Source: Oscarella lobularis
Taxonomy: Eukaryota; Porifera; Homoscleromorpha; Homosclerophorida; Oscarellidae
DNA: 64,000 nucleotides
Direction: 5' to 3'
Assembly (NCBI RefSeq): GCF_947507565.1
Contig: NC_089182.1
Location: 3,100,001-3,164,000, forward strand
Positions 50,033-61,358 of this stretch are shown here, in pieces; within the stretch, counting starts at the first letter, position 1; every line of letters starts with the position of its first letter. Position numbers and translations under genes: made by a program. The notes under the pieces were generated by a model. That model worked only from the letters and a program-made list of their open reading frames with translations, was not told the origin of the DNA and did not search any database.

Positions 50033-53000
50033 ATGGATTCCGACGAACACTTTTCCGTCGTCGTTCGTTGCCGACCTTCCCGGACGATGACGTCAAGCGT
50101 GACGTCTCACCTGGGGTTTCAATCGCAATGCCGCGTGGAACTGTCGACGGACGACAATCGAAGCGAGACGCTCGCCTACAACGCCGTCTTCGACTCGACG
50201 ACCGATCAGGCGACGTTCTACAGAAACGCCGTTCGTCCTATCGTGGAGAAGTTTCTCCAGGGCTACAACGGCACGGTGATCGCGTACGGTCCGGCGGGAT
50301 GCGGCAAGACTTACACGCTGACGGGAGGAGCGACGATGGGCGGGCGCGGAGCGGTGCAGAGAGCCGCCGAACAGGTTCTCAATTGCATACGCAAGTCGCG
50401 ATCGAAGTCTCGCGTTGCTGCTAATCTCGTCGTACTCGTCTCCTACGTTCTGGTATTGGATGACGTCGACGGGGGTAAGACTACGGTTTACGATTTGCTC
50501 AATGGTAATGAGAGTCTCGACGTTGTTGCTGACGACGGGGAGATACAGGGCGTGTCGCAGCATCTCGTCAGCGCGTCCGTAAGCGTCGACGCTCTGCTCG
50601 TCGAGGGCGGCGAAAGTCGTGGACGGCTTCGTGACGGCGGCGTCGGTTACACGGTCTTTTTTCTTACGGTGGAGCACGCGGAAATGTCGAATTCGTATGC
50701 GCCTATTAGCGGAACGCTTGCGTTTGTGGACACTGTCGCTTCTGGGTTGGTCGGAGCGGGTTCTGGGGATCGCCGCACGTCTCTTCAGGCGATAGTCAAT
50801 GTTATATGGAAACTAGCCTATGATTCGTCTACGTCTCGTTCCACGACGCCTCTGACGTCAATTTTGCATGAGAGCCTCGGTGGTAATTGCAACACTCTGT
50901 TTGTTTGCAACGTCGAAGACGGGCCGGAGTGCGACGAGACGCGGCACGCTCTTCGCGTCGCACACGCTGCTTCTCGTATTAAAAACACAGCCAATAAACG
51001 CGATTTGGCCGAGCAAGCATTGATGTCTGCGTACATGAAAGAGCTTCGGCAAAAGTATAAGGTAGTGGTCGTTCGGACTAGGGAAGAAAGTCAGAAGGAC
51101 CGTGAGAGTGACAGGCAACGCGAGGAGAACACAGAGAATCAGACTCTAGAGAGTTGTTCCGGTGGGGAAAGTTTGGCTACTCAGGCTGCCAGTGCTCTAG
51201 CTGAAGCTGCTTGCGCGAGTTATGAGGAGGACGAGACTGAAACGGAAAAACAGGACAAGCCGCCCTCACCTAAGAGCGAATCTAAAGAAGGCAGTGTAAA
51301 CGAAGATATTAGGACGGCTGTAGATGACGCTGTGGAAGAATTAATAGGTGTAAAGAAAGAGGATGAAATCGCACCGACTGACACCACTAATCCGACATCA
51401 GCGACTAAACAGGACGACCTGCTAGCCGGTGATTCCCTGTCTTTGCTGCTTAGCTGTTTCGACGCAGAAGAGGAACCTGAGAGCCAAACTAATAAAGACA
51501 ATCTCTCAGGAATTGATAAAGAAGCATCTAAGGTCCAAGACGGCATTGTATCACAGGGTGAGGAGGAAAAAATCAAGCTAAGCCGACGCTCTGACATGTC
51601 AGAAGCTGACATAGAGCATCTTGTTGAACTGATGAGCGAGCCTGGTCGTGGGGTGCCTAGAATATTCCAAGGCGTCCAGAAAGAAGCAAACGTGACTAAA
51701 TCAAAAAGTACGTTCTTTTTAGTCCACGATTTTGAGATCTATTCCCTCAGTTTAGACGCTGACGTAGTTTTATGCAGCGGATCCTCTTTAGTCGATTGGG
51801 TTCAGGCTCGAATCAAAGGAGTAGAATCGTCTCTTGAAGCTCAAACTTTGTGCCAAGAGCTTTTGACGATGGGAATTCTTTCTCATTCGGAAGGATCTAG
51901 GTATAAAGTTGAATGCACACCGACTGAAGTGCTGTAAATATTGACTTTAGCGTATTTGCTGGCGCAGCTAGCTTGTTTTATTACATTCGTTCTCTCAAGA
52001 AATCAGTCTCTTCTTCATCATCATTAGATAAGGATAATAACGTAGACGAAGAGACGAAGAACGATGACGAGGAGGAGGAGGAGAAAGACAACCTATTTCC
52101 TGAAAAGTCGGAGGAAATTTATGAAGTTCAAGAGACCCGCTCCCAGCCTCTTGATAGCGGCGGTGAAGGCGACCCAAGTGGCGGAGAAGGTGCCCAAACC
52201 GCAACAACGAGCCTAATTTGTTTCATTGGTACTCTGTAGAAAACGACGATGTTGTATTGGGGCAGGAAAACGGAACATATTGGGACCAATGGGAATTTGA
52301 TAACGACGAGTGAGTGGCAGATCTCATTTCTGAAAATGTTAGTGTTGTTTTTGTTTAGATTTGAAAGAGATCACCCGCTACATAAGGCTGCCGCTAAAGG
52401 AGAAAAACCCGGGGTTCTCGAAAACATGATACTGATGTAATCGATTTGATTGAGACCGATTTCTTTAACCGAACTTTACTTTTCAAAGGTGCGGAGTGGA
52501 CGTGAGAGACAAGGAGGGTCGAACACCGTGCATGTACTCCATAATAGAAAATCAGGTGTCCTCTTTCTTGTCAAGCCAGACAATCGAACTAACGAGTGTT
52601 TTCAGCTGAAATGCTTGCAAATTTTTCTTTCATGCAGTGCTGACATTCAGGCCGTTGACGAAGACGGAAATACGCCGTTGCTGTGGGCCGTATATAAAGG
52701 AAACTCGAAGGCTGTCTTACTTCTGCTTCGAGCTGGAGCTTCTGTTGGCTTTCCTGATGCGGAAGTAGGGCGCTGTTTTTTGTCAATATCACAGTTCTTT
52801 ATTATACTTAGGGGCGGTCTGCTATTCACTGGGCGACGCGGTTAGATAGCACAAAGTGTCTTGAGACAATTTTGAAGTAAGCTGCCGAATTAGACGTTGT
52901 TGCTTCTGCGGAAAAGCGTTGCACTAAAGATATGCTACAAAGGATGATGTTAATCAGCAGGATCTCACGCTACTGGCGCCTCTTCACTGGGCGATAGCTG

Positions 53001-53721
53001 AGGACAAGGTCGAAATGGTTCGTGTGCTCCTGAGAGGGTAGGGTACGATTTTTATTTAAATATAACCTTATATCTATGCGTTGTGATTACAAGAGGTGCG
53101 GATCCCCTTTTACTTGATTCTGAAGGAAGGACTGTGGTCAACTACTGTATCCTAAAGAATTCTGTCAAGAGCCTAAAGGTTGGTGTAGAGCTGATTTGCA
53201 GCGTTCTATTGTGAGATGAATAGGTTCTGGTTCACCATCAACCTCGGCTAATTTCCCAAGGAGATTCAAATAGTCACTGCCCTTTGCATCTGTCTTGTGC
53301 ACAGGATTCTCGCGACTGCCTTGAAGTATTGCTGACAGAGGCTGGTTTGTGTGACAAGCTTAATTCATAGTCACAATCTAAGCTCCAGCTTTTTCTAGCT
53401 GCAAGAAAAATTGACATAAACTGTACTGACTCGACTTTAGCTACTCCTCTGCACTGGGCTGCACTAAGCAACAAAGCTCAGCACATTGAAGTAGCAGTAC
53501 ACAATTCTCACTGGCTGAAGAATAATCCTGGGTTTGTTTGTGTTTAGCGTTTGCTTTACTATGGTGCTGATGCACATCTAAAGGATTCTCGGGGATGTAC
53601 GTCTTTGGATTACGCAGCAATGAAGAACTACGCCGAATGTAAGAGAGTCCTTACTTTGAACAAATCAAACGAAAACGTACAGTCCTCAAATCGAAAAAGT
53701 TCAGCATGCACCCTTTTATGA
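50033..53721 (+). CDS. Kinesin-like motor / DEP / ankyrin-repeat fusion protein
   Basis: The first exon (50033-~51899) codes a divergent kinesin head: Walker A GPAGCGKT at residues 86-93, and [22 protein letters not shown] at the family's SKLT/LGGN position. Switch I (NxxSSRSH) is replaced by DGGVGYTV and switch II DLAGSE by VDTVASG, so motility is doubtful. After a ~220-residue acidic linker comes a DEP domain ([31 protein letters not shown]). It is completed only by splicing a 55-nt intron (~51900-51954) into [14 protein letters not shown] second acidic linker leads to ~8 ankyrin repeats on short in-frame exons ([86 protein letters not shown]). I know of no named kinesin family with this layout. 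Confidence 0.78.
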
Positions 53722-53924
53722 AACACCCCCAAAATCTTAGGTTAGCGTTTAGATTTTGCTTGACATCCACCTATCCCACCCAAATATATAAAGCAAACCT
53801 TGAATCAAACAATAGCGGGAACTTATAAGAGAGGTCAGCAAACAGGTCAGCGTTTCCTGGAAGAGGAAGTGAGGTCAGCAAATCGGCATTTCCTAGGAGA
53901 GGAAGTGAGCAAACTGGTCAAAGA

Positions 53925-55559
53925 ATGCGTTTCCTTCTCGTTCCTATTCTCGTCATCGTAAGCGTTGGCAGGTCGTCGAGCTTCTGCCCCAAGGGTTGCT
54001 GCTGTCCATACGACGGCGCCACGGCCGCCTTCAAAGACGAACCCTCCTACATCCAAATGACTTACATTCCTCGAAAAGACTCCAACTGTTTCGACGTTCC
54101 AGGACATTCGTACGGTTTTATCTGCCCGAAAACGAGCCCCACGACGTGCACAGCATCGGGAGCGTCCATCAACGGCGCATCGCACGACGTCAGCGTAACG
54201 CAACAAGGCAATAGCGTTCAAATCAATTTCTTTTCGGGATGCTCGGTCACTCTGTACTGCGACGAAAATGACTGCATGAACTCGAATCAGTGGCAAGGAG
54301 TGTACGCAGGAACCGAGCCAAGAACGTCGCCCCTCTGGCCATGGGCCTCCCAACGCCAACCGGAGTGCAAATCGTCAGACTGTTCAACGTGTTGTCCCCA
54401 AAGTCTTATCGACGTCGTGCAAGTGAACGAAACGCTAGTTGAAATGCGTTACATAGCCAAGTGCAAAGAGGAACAACGTCGTTACTTCCTCGCCACGTGC
54501 GACGTCGTTTCCGGAGGCAATTTGCAGTGTACTGTCAACGGTTCGTCGTTTAATCTGACTCGTTACGTCGATCAGAAAGTCCTGATGACGTTTCCCGGAA
54601 GTGGTCAATGTGATGCCGCTATGAAGTGCGTCGCCGACTCGTGCACTTCCGCTTGGGCCGGTAAATACACGCTCATCGAAGGCGATCCGTTTAGCAAGTG
54701 TCCCGAAAGCGAATGCTGTTGCCCTTCGAGCGGAGACGTCGCGTATAAATTGGGACCTCCAACTGTAATTAATGGAAAAAGCGCAATTATGATCAACTTC
54801 ATTCACAGTTCAACGGCCAATTGTCTTCTGTATCGCAAAATGTTTGGCTATAGCGGTTCAAGTATATCGATGCTTTGCTTTCTGCTTATTCCGCGCGTGA
54901 TGGACTGCCGAACAACGGATTTCACTAATGGTCTCTTATTCAACTACAGAATGATCAAGTCAGGCCAGTCAATCGACGTGTCTGAAGGAGATTCGTGTCG
55001 TTATACGATTTACTGCAAGGGTGGGTCATGCCTAAAATCGAGCATTTGGGAAGGAGAATATTCAACGAAACCAACCGATACAGTTGTGTCACCGACAACA
55101 AAAGTGGTTTTACCAACAGCTTCCATCTTTCCCTCGTGGCCCTATTCAAGTGGACCCTCGTGTGATGTATCAAAGTGCTGCTGCATTGAGCAAGTGGCCA
55201 TATTAGACAAAATTCAAAACGAGAGACGAGGCATACGCTTTCAAGTCACCAAGTGGGGCGCATCTCAGTCAAGTTGCAATGAAGTTGACAACGGAGAATG
55301 CTGGATTGATTCAAACCGTTGCGTGGCGTCTTTAGGAAGTGTAACTGTCACTTTTGTCAGGTACGCGAACGACAAGCTGACCATTTCGACGGGAAGCGGC
55401 GAAAGTTGCACTGCCGCTTTTGAATGTCGAGATGAATTGTCGTGTCCCTTTTGGAAGGAAGCTTGGGTTGGAGACTTTCGCGCTGTGGGCGGAGCTACAG
55501 GACTGGGCCTATCTGTTCTCTCCATGATAGCTTTTATCATTGCGCACACGTTGGCGTAA
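53925..55559 (+). CDS. Cysteine-rich surface protein, copy 1 (probable GPI anchor), 544 aa
   Basis: Single-exon gene. The signal peptide MRFLLVPILVIVSVGRSSS is followed by four ~120-residue modules with the same skeleton: a Cys cluster (CPKGCCCP, CSTCCPQ, CPESECCCP, CDVSKCCC), internal Cys, a C-x4-6-C pair, and a closing aromatic unit (WQGVY, WAGKY, WEGEY, WVGDF). Several N-glycosylation sites (NGSSFNLT). The tail is a small-residue patch followed by LSVLSMIAFIIAHTLA with nothing after it, as in GPI-anchor signals. I do not recognise the family. A secreted or surface recognition or matrix role is inferred only from signal, Cys content and glycosylation. Confidence 0.85.
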   Translation: MRFLLVPILVIVSVGRSSSFCPKGCCCPYDGATAAFKDEPSYIQMTYIPRKDSNCFDVPGHSYGFICPKTSPTTCTASGASINGASHDVSVTQQGNSVQINFFSGCSVTLYCDENDCMNSNQWQGVYAGTEPRTSPLWPWASQRQPECKSSDCSTCCPQSLIDVVQVNETLVEMRYIAKCKEEQRRYFLATCDVVSGGNLQCTVNGSSFNLTRYVDQKVLMTFPGSGQCDAAMKCVADSCTSAWAGKYTLIEGDPFSKCPESECCCPSSGDVAYKLGPPTVINGKSAIMINFIHSSTANCLLYRKMFGYSGSSISMLCFLLIPRVMDCRTTDFTNGLLFNYRMIKSGQSIDVSEGDSCRYTIYCKGGSCLKSSIWEGEYSTKPTDTVVSPTTKVVLPTASIFPSWPYSSGPSCDVSKCCCIEQVAILDKIQNERRGIRFQVTKWGASQSSCNEVDNGECWIDSNRCVASLGSVTVTFVRYANDKLTISTGSGESCTAAFECRDELSCPFWKEAWVGDFRAVGGATGLGLSVLSMIAFIIAHTLA

Positions 55560-55740
55560 GGCGCGTTTTAATTCTGCACTGGAAAACGTGCTTCTGCTGC
55601 CGCATTCTTGGAATAAAATGCAATGCCGTTAAAACATATCACGTGTAGCCCTCGTGTAGCCAGCCGACACCCGCCCATTGCTCTAGCGCGCGCACGTGAG
55701 AAAACAAAATGGCGATAATCCTGGGTTTGTTTGTGTTTAG

Positions 55741-56025
55741 CGTTTGCTTCACTGTGGTGCTGATCCACATCTAAAGGATTCTCGAGGATGTACGTCTTTG
55801 GATTACGCAGCAATGAAGAACTACCACGAATGTAAGAGAGTTCTTACTTTGAACAAATCAAACGAAAAACGTACAGTCCTCAAATCGAAAAAGTTCAGCA
55901 TGCACCCTTTTATAAAACACCCCCAAAGTCTTACCGGTACCTTAGATTATTATGCTCATAAATCAAACGGGTCTATCTATCCGGGAACGAAAAGTTCATA
56001 CCAGAGAGGAAGTGGGTCAGCCTGA
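55741..56025 (+). pseudogene. Duplicated terminal ankyrin exon of the kinesin-DEP-ankyrin gene
   Basis: Copy of 53548-53721 with its splice acceptor (tttgtgtttag) intact. It reads [28 protein letters not shown], then a one-base insertion in an A run (aacgaaaaacg versus aacgaaaacg) shifts the frame, loses the original stop and runs on to 56025. It could be a dead exon or a possible alternative 3' exon, but it lies beyond the first cysteine-rich gene. Confidence 0.75.
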
Positions 56026-56046
56026 GGTCAAAGCGTTTCCTTCGGA

Positions 56047-57711
56047 ATGCGTTTCCTTCTCGTTCCTATTCTCGTCATCATAAGCGTTGGCAGGTCGTCG
56101 AGCGCCTGCCCCAAGGGTTGCTGCTGTCCATACGACGGCGTCACGGCCGCCTTGAAAGACGAACCCTCCCACATCCAAATGACATACATTCCTCGAAAAG
56201 ACTCCAACTGTTTCGACGTTCCAGGACATTCGTACGGCTTTATCTGCCAAAAAACGAGCTCCACGACGTGCACAACATCGGGAGCGTCCATCAACGGCGC
56301 ATCGCATGACGTCAACATAACGCGAAAAGACAATACCGTTCAAATCGACTTCTTTACGGGATGCTCGATCACTCTGTACTGCGACGATAAGGACTGCATG
56401 GACTCGAATCAGTGGCAAGGAGTGTACGCAGGAACCGAGCCAAGAACGTCGCCTCTCTGGCCCTCCCAACGCCAACCGGAGTGCAAATCGTCAGACTGTC
56501 CAACGTGCTGTCCCCAAAGTCTTATCGACGTCGTGCAAGTGAACGAAACGCTAGTTGAAATGCGTTACGTGGCCAAGTGCGGCGGTGCGGAACAACGTCG
56601 TTACATCGTCGCCACGTGCGACGTCGTTTCCGGAGGCAATTTGCAGTGTACTGTCAACGGTTCGTCGTTTAATCTGACTCGTTACGTCGATCAGAAAGTC
56701 CTGATGACGTTTCCCAGAAGTGGTCAATGTGATGCCGCTATGAAGTGCGTCGCCGACTCGTGCACTTCCGCTTGGGCCGGCAAATACACGCTCATCGAAG
56801 GCGATACGAGATTCGTCTTTAGCAAGTGTCCCGAAAGCGAATGCTGTTGCCCTTCGAGCGGAGACGTCACGTATAAATTGGGACCTCCAACTGTAATTAA
56901 TGGAAAAAGCGCAATTATGATCAACTTCACTCACAGTTCAACGGCCAATTGTCTTCTGTATCGCAAAATGTTCGCCTATAGCGGTTCAAGTATATCGATG
57001 TTTTGCTTTCTGCTTAAACCCGGTGTAATGGACTGTCAAGCAACGGATTTCACTAATGGTCTCTTATTCGATTACAGAATGATCAAGTCAGGCCGACTAA
57101 TCGACGTGTCTGAAGGAGATTCGTGTCGTTATACGATTTACTGCAAGGGTGGGTCGTGCTTACAATCGAGCGTTTGGGAAGGCGAATATTGGACAAAGCC
57201 AACATATATAGTCGTGTCACCAACGAAAGTCGTGTCACCAACAGCTTCCGTCTTTCCCTCGTGGCCCTATTCAAGTGGACCCTCGTGTGATGCATCAAAG
57301 TGCTGCTGCATTGAGCAAGTGGAGATAGCAGATAAAATTCAAAACGAAAGACGAGGCATACGCTTTCAAGTCACCAAGTGGGGCGCATCTCAGTCACGTT
57401 GCAATGACATTGACAGCGGAGAATGCTGGATCGATTCGAACCGTTGCGTGGCGTCTTTAGCAAGTGGAACTGTAACTTTTGCTAGGTACGCTAACGACAA
57501 GCTAACCATTTCGACTGGAAGCAGCGACAGTTGCACTGCCGCTTTTGAATGTCGAGATGAATTGTCGTGCCCCTTTTGGAAGAAAGAGTGGGTTGGAGAC
57601 TTTCGCGCTGTGGGCACTGGCGTGACTGAAGAGCCAACTGGTGGAGCTGCAGGACTGGGCCTATCTGTTCTCACCATGATAGCTTTTATTATTGCGCACA
57701 CGTTGGCGTAA
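56047..57711 (+). CDS. Cysteine-rich surface protein, copy 2 (probable GPI anchor), 554 aa
   Basis: Paralogue of the gene at 53925, same signal peptide, four Cys modules and C-terminal hydrophobic tail. It is about nine-tenths identical by eye. Differences cluster in exposed-looking segments of module 1 (NITRKDNTVQ versus SVTQQGNSVQ), in short indels (an extra GG near 56580, DTRFV near 56810), and in a longer juxta-anchor stalk (GTGVTEEPTGG). Both copies are intact, so both are probably expressed. Confidence 0.85.
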   Translation: MRFLLVPILVIISVGRSSSACPKGCCCPYDGVTAALKDEPSHIQMTYIPRKDSNCFDVPGHSYGFICQKTSSTTCTTSGASINGASHDVNITRKDNTVQIDFFTGCSITLYCDDKDCMDSNQWQGVYAGTEPRTSPLWPSQRQPECKSSDCPTCCPQSLIDVVQVNETLVEMRYVAKCGGAEQRRYIVATCDVVSGGNLQCTVNGSSFNLTRYVDQKVLMTFPRSGQCDAAMKCVADSCTSAWAGKYTLIEGDTRFVFSKCPESECCCPSSGDVTYKLGPPTVINGKSAIMINFTHSSTANCLLYRKMFAYSGSSISMFCFLLKPGVMDCQATDFTNGLLFDYRMIKSGRLIDVSEGDSCRYTIYCKGGSCLQSSVWEGEYWTKPTYIVVSPTKVVSPTASVFPSWPYSSGPSCDASKCCCIEQVEIADKIQNERRGIRFQVTKWGASQSRCNDIDSGECWIDSNRCVASLASGTVTFARYANDKLTISTGSSDSCTAAFECRDELSCPFWKKEWVGDFRAVGTGVTEEPTGGAAGLGLSVLTMIAFIIAHTLA

Positions 57712-57978
57712 GGCGCGTTTAGTTCTTCACTGGAAAGCGTGCTTCTGCTGCCGCATTCTTGGAATAAAATGCAATGCTGTTTCTCACGTGTAGCCCACGC
57801 CCGCCCGGACTAGCGCGCACACGTGAGAAAACAAAATGGCGTCCTCCTTTTAGGACTTGTTCTTCTACATGTCGGGACAGCTCGAATGGAAAGCGTGCAG
57901 CCCAGCAGGGCAATGCCCATCGAAAAGGTTACCCGATAGACCCTGATCGATGTAAGAGCGACGTCTCCTCGCGCTAGA

Positions 57979-60126
57979 ATGGGCGCATCTCTCGCTCTCG
58001 TCGGATCGACGGCCTATCTATTCGGCGGTTCGCTTGCAGGAGACGAAACGGTATACTTCAACGACATGCACAGTCTCTATCGTAAGGTCCACGAAGGAAA
58101 AGAGCGATGATTGTCACTAATAAACTGCCCTGACCCTAAAGTGAACACCGAATCTCTCGAATGGGTTCGAGTCGAGCCAAAAGGAGTGCTTCCATGTCGG
58201 CGAGAAGGCCACGCCCTCGTGTACAGTAGACTCTTTTGTAGCAATCGCGAAACGACGTTTCTTTAATTTGCAGTGAGAGTGGCGGCTTTCTTTATCTATT
58301 CGGAGGCTTCGACGCGTCCGATGCGGACATATGTTTGCCGGGCGTCTACTCCTTCGATCCAAGTACGTTTCTAGACCCGATCGCCTATCGACTCAGCGCG
58401 GGATCCGTTTTTAGCCGATGGGGGAGAGTTCGAGACGCTGTCAACAGACGGCGAAGAGCCGAAAGCGCTAAATTCGAGCACAGCGTCCATACGCCAGTGT
58501 CTCTACGTATTCGGCGGAATCGTGGAGGGAGCGGCGACGAATACGCTTCACATGTTTCACATTGGTGTGCAGCACTTGGGCGGGATAGGGGGCGGGGTCC
58601 GTGATTTTTTTTTGGCTCCCACAGATACGAAGAAGTGGACTTTGTTGAATGCGTCGGGTGAAATTCCCGAGGCGCGAGGTGACCACTCTTGCGCTTCGTC
58701 TGGAACGAAGCTCTTCGTCTTCGGAGGCTCGCTCGGCGAGAATAGCTTTTTGAATTCTTTATATTGTCTGGAGACAGGTATGGAAAGACGAAGAGGTACC
58801 CACCCGTACGAGGGTTTATATAGCCACGTTGACTTGGAGCAAACTTTTGCCACCCGAAAATCCACATCAACGCGAATTTAGCTCCCTCTGTTCTCACGGG
58901 CTTAAGGTGTTTGATACTATGAGTAACGTAGAACGCTGTCTCTACGGATTTCACATAGAACTTGTACCTTTTTGGCGGCACAAATATGGTCGATGAGACG
59001 GAAATGGCCTTTAATGACGTCCACCGTTTTGACTTGGACGGTTATTGGACACAATTCGTTTCCGCCAGCCAGAACAAAAATTCATTTTAGAGACTACTTG
59101 GACCCTTGTGTCCACCGGCGACGAGGTTCCGGAGGTGCGATTTGGTCACGCGGCAACGTGCTGGAGAAATCAGGTAGGCAGTTTAGTTTAGCTGGGGGCA
59201 TCGATGAACGATTGATTCAGATGCTGGTCTTTGGAGGAATGAATAACGAAAACGATTTTGCTGACCTTTGGATACTAACTCTACCAAGTAGAATAGATCT
59301 CCTTAGATGTACTGCATGATGCTACTTTGAAATTTTTTAGGCGACGGCGACGTCTCTTCGTAAGTATGGGGAAGAGGAGGCGAGTTCTCTTCTAGCGCAT
59401 AGTTTCTGCGTTAAGGTTTAAGCCAACGGCTTCGCTTACGGCTCACTATGATCTATCAGCTCCTATTCCCGCGCCAAGGCGACGCGTACCGGTTCCAGCT
59501 CCCAAGGTGCCGTTCACTTCATTGTGTTGACGTGCTCGTGCATTTGGGGGGTTGTCTTAGGCTGTACCAGCGCGAGGCTTTGAGGAACAGAAGACGAAGT
59601 TGACCAAGCAGATAGCGGAAATGTATGATGAGCTTCGGGATAAATTTCTACAGCTTGACAAGTAGGATATCGTCACCGTAACGCCGAGACGTTTAATTTT
59701 GTTTTGCGCAAAGGGAGAAGGAAAAGCTGAGAGTTGAACGCGAGGCATTCGAAGAGGAGAAGACAGGTTACGAGGAGTTGTATTTGAAGCAGCAGAAAGT
59801 ATCAATCAAACGGCCTATAGAAAATATATATTTAAAAAGGCATACCTGTCGTAATTAGGAGCTCAAAGAAATGTTCGAACAACACAAAATCCAGAACGAG
59901 GAATGGATTCACAAGATGAGAAAAGAGAACGACAAAGAAAAGAAATGGATAGCCGAAGAAAAGGTAAGAACGAGACAATAGAGACAGTACCAACATTCTT
60001 TTTTTCCTTTCAAAGGCTCGTTGGGAAGCGGCACACGAAAAGCTGACAAAGGAGCGAGAAATCTTCGATCAGAAGTCAACCAAAATAGATGCTCTCATGA
60101 AACAATTTCAAGGCATCAGCTCGTAG
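57979..60126 (+). CDS. Kelch-repeat protein with C-terminal coiled coil
   Basis: Starts MGASLALVGSTAYLFGG. Kelch blades are recognisable as GHALVY, FLYLFGGFDASD, PEARGDHSCASSGTKLFVFGG, LYLFGGTNMVDETE, PEVRFGHAATCW and MLVFGGMNNENDFADLW, spread over ~10 exons. After a Pro-rich spacer (APIPAPRRRVPVPAPK), exons from ~59565 to 60126 code ~120 residues of coiled coil (KLTKQIAEMYDELRDKF, EKLRVEREAFEEEK) ending MKQFQGISS. Kelch plus coiled coil suggests a cytoskeletal or vesicle-tethering scaffold; no ortholog is assigned. Some exon joins between 58340 and 58960 were not fully resolved. Confidence 0.75.
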
Positions 60127-60223
60127 GAGAATCCGAAGCCGCGTCGACATGGTTTTATGTGAATTGTATTCGTACTCTTAATGCACGTGCGTTTTTTCTA
60201 GTACTTATTTTTTACACAGCATC

Positions 60224-61223
60224 CTAGTTATCAGGAAAAGCGGCGCTCACTCTTTCCTGCACCGCTTTTGGCGCCGTAAACATAGGATTATTGAGACCCA
60301 TGAGAAGTTGGTTCTCGATCGGATGAAAATTGGCCTCGCTGAGAGGATTCTCGACGATTGCCTTGACGAGACCGCCGCGACCTTCGCCTTCGTCGCTGCA
60401 CAGAAAGAGAAGATCGACGTTGACGAACGGGATCACGTGGCGCTCGTTCAGCCACGTATCGACGGCGTACAACAGATCTCTGCACAAGGTACAGTAAAAA
60501 GTAAATGCGACGTTCGCTCTTTCGTACCGATGCGGATAGAGCATTGCGTAATCATTGTCTCGATTCTCAACAGCGTCTTCTAAATTGATGAATTTTGTTT
60601 CGACAGATGGCGGTCCCAGGGGATCATCTAGAGGAAGGTTTGAAGATCGCGGCTCTCTGAGTCTTTCCTTCCTCACCTTCTACTGGAACAGGTATAACGT
60701 AGAACAGAAGAATGTCGTGTTGTTTTAGGTTCGGCTTGGCTTGCACAGACACGGAATAAGCTTCAGATACTGAAAAGATTCATTAGTGGTCCATATACAG
60801 CTGTTTAGAACTTTGTACCATCGAATCCTGTCTGACGCTTCAATGTCGCCAGAGCGAGCTCTTCGGGATTCTCGCCGGCTTTGACAATGTTCGTCGGAAA
60901 GTGCCAACGCCCATTTTGTCCCTCGCGAATGAGACAGACGCTGTAGTCTTCCGGCGTGTACTCGCCTTGACTGGCGACGCGCTTTACGGCTGCCACGGCA
61001 ACGTGCAGCCGTGGTCTGGGAAAGAGCATGACAGGGGGAATACAAAGTTGCTAATTAGAAACCTTTGGCGTTGCATCGTTGACACGGCGGACGGTCCACG
61101 TCGAGACGGTAGGCTTGGAGCTGATGATTTTGAAGTGGTGTCATTGGCTGAAATTTTGTCGCCACTGTCGTTGTCGCTGCTGCTATTACTGCTGCTGCTG
61201 CTGCTGCTGCTGTCAAGGTCCAT
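60224..61223 (-). CDS. Nudix-fold-like protein with degenerate Nudix box
   Basis: Four exons (61223-61063, 61015-60819, 60769-60677, 60579-60224) join in frame. The N-terminus is MDLD plus a poly-Ser run coded by CAG/AGC repeats, then a disordered stretch. The core (RLHVAVAAVKRV, YSVCLIREGQNGRWHFPTN, GENPEELALATLKRQTGF, HDILLFYVIPVP) looks like the Nudix beta-grasp. The box lacks the REUxEE glutamates, so hydrolase activity is doubtful. The C-terminal ~120 residues (YPHRYERANVAFTFYC, NFHPIENQLLMGLNNPMF) are unrecognised. Convergent with the kelch gene, and 135 bp from the MFSD14 start on the other side. Confidence 0.65.
61175..61212. repeat. CTG/CAG microsatellite in the poly-Ser start of the Nudix-like gene
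   Basis: A run of about eight perfect ctg units with interrupted copies to the left. On the minus strand it codes serine (AGC) near the protein start. Confidence 0.85.
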
Positions 61224-61358
61224 ACCCTGTTTACTTAGCGAAGGAGGCGGGGCTCTTGAGAATACGGGTGATTGACTGACCCGCCTACGTTCCACCTCAG
61301 CGTGACGTCAGCCAACCAAATGATCGCGACGACCATCGATTCCGAACGACTATAGGAC

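Larger units (their letters stand above)
53522..57841 (+). repeat. Tandem segmental duplication, units ~2.19 kb and ~2.13 kb
   Basis: Unit 1 (53522-55714) and unit 2 (55715-57841) both begin ataatcctgggtttg and end near acaaaatggcg. Each holds the last ankyrin exon of the upstream gene, then a cysteine-rich gene, then a short 3' flank. The breakpoint sits at aaaatggcg|ataatcc (~55714). High identity implies a recent event. Confidence 0.9.

Noticed and set aside
51900-51954. TAA at 51935-51937 as the end of the kinesin-like gene
   Set aside because: It lies within a 55-nt intron; splicing completes the DEP domain and keeps frame into the ankyrin exons.
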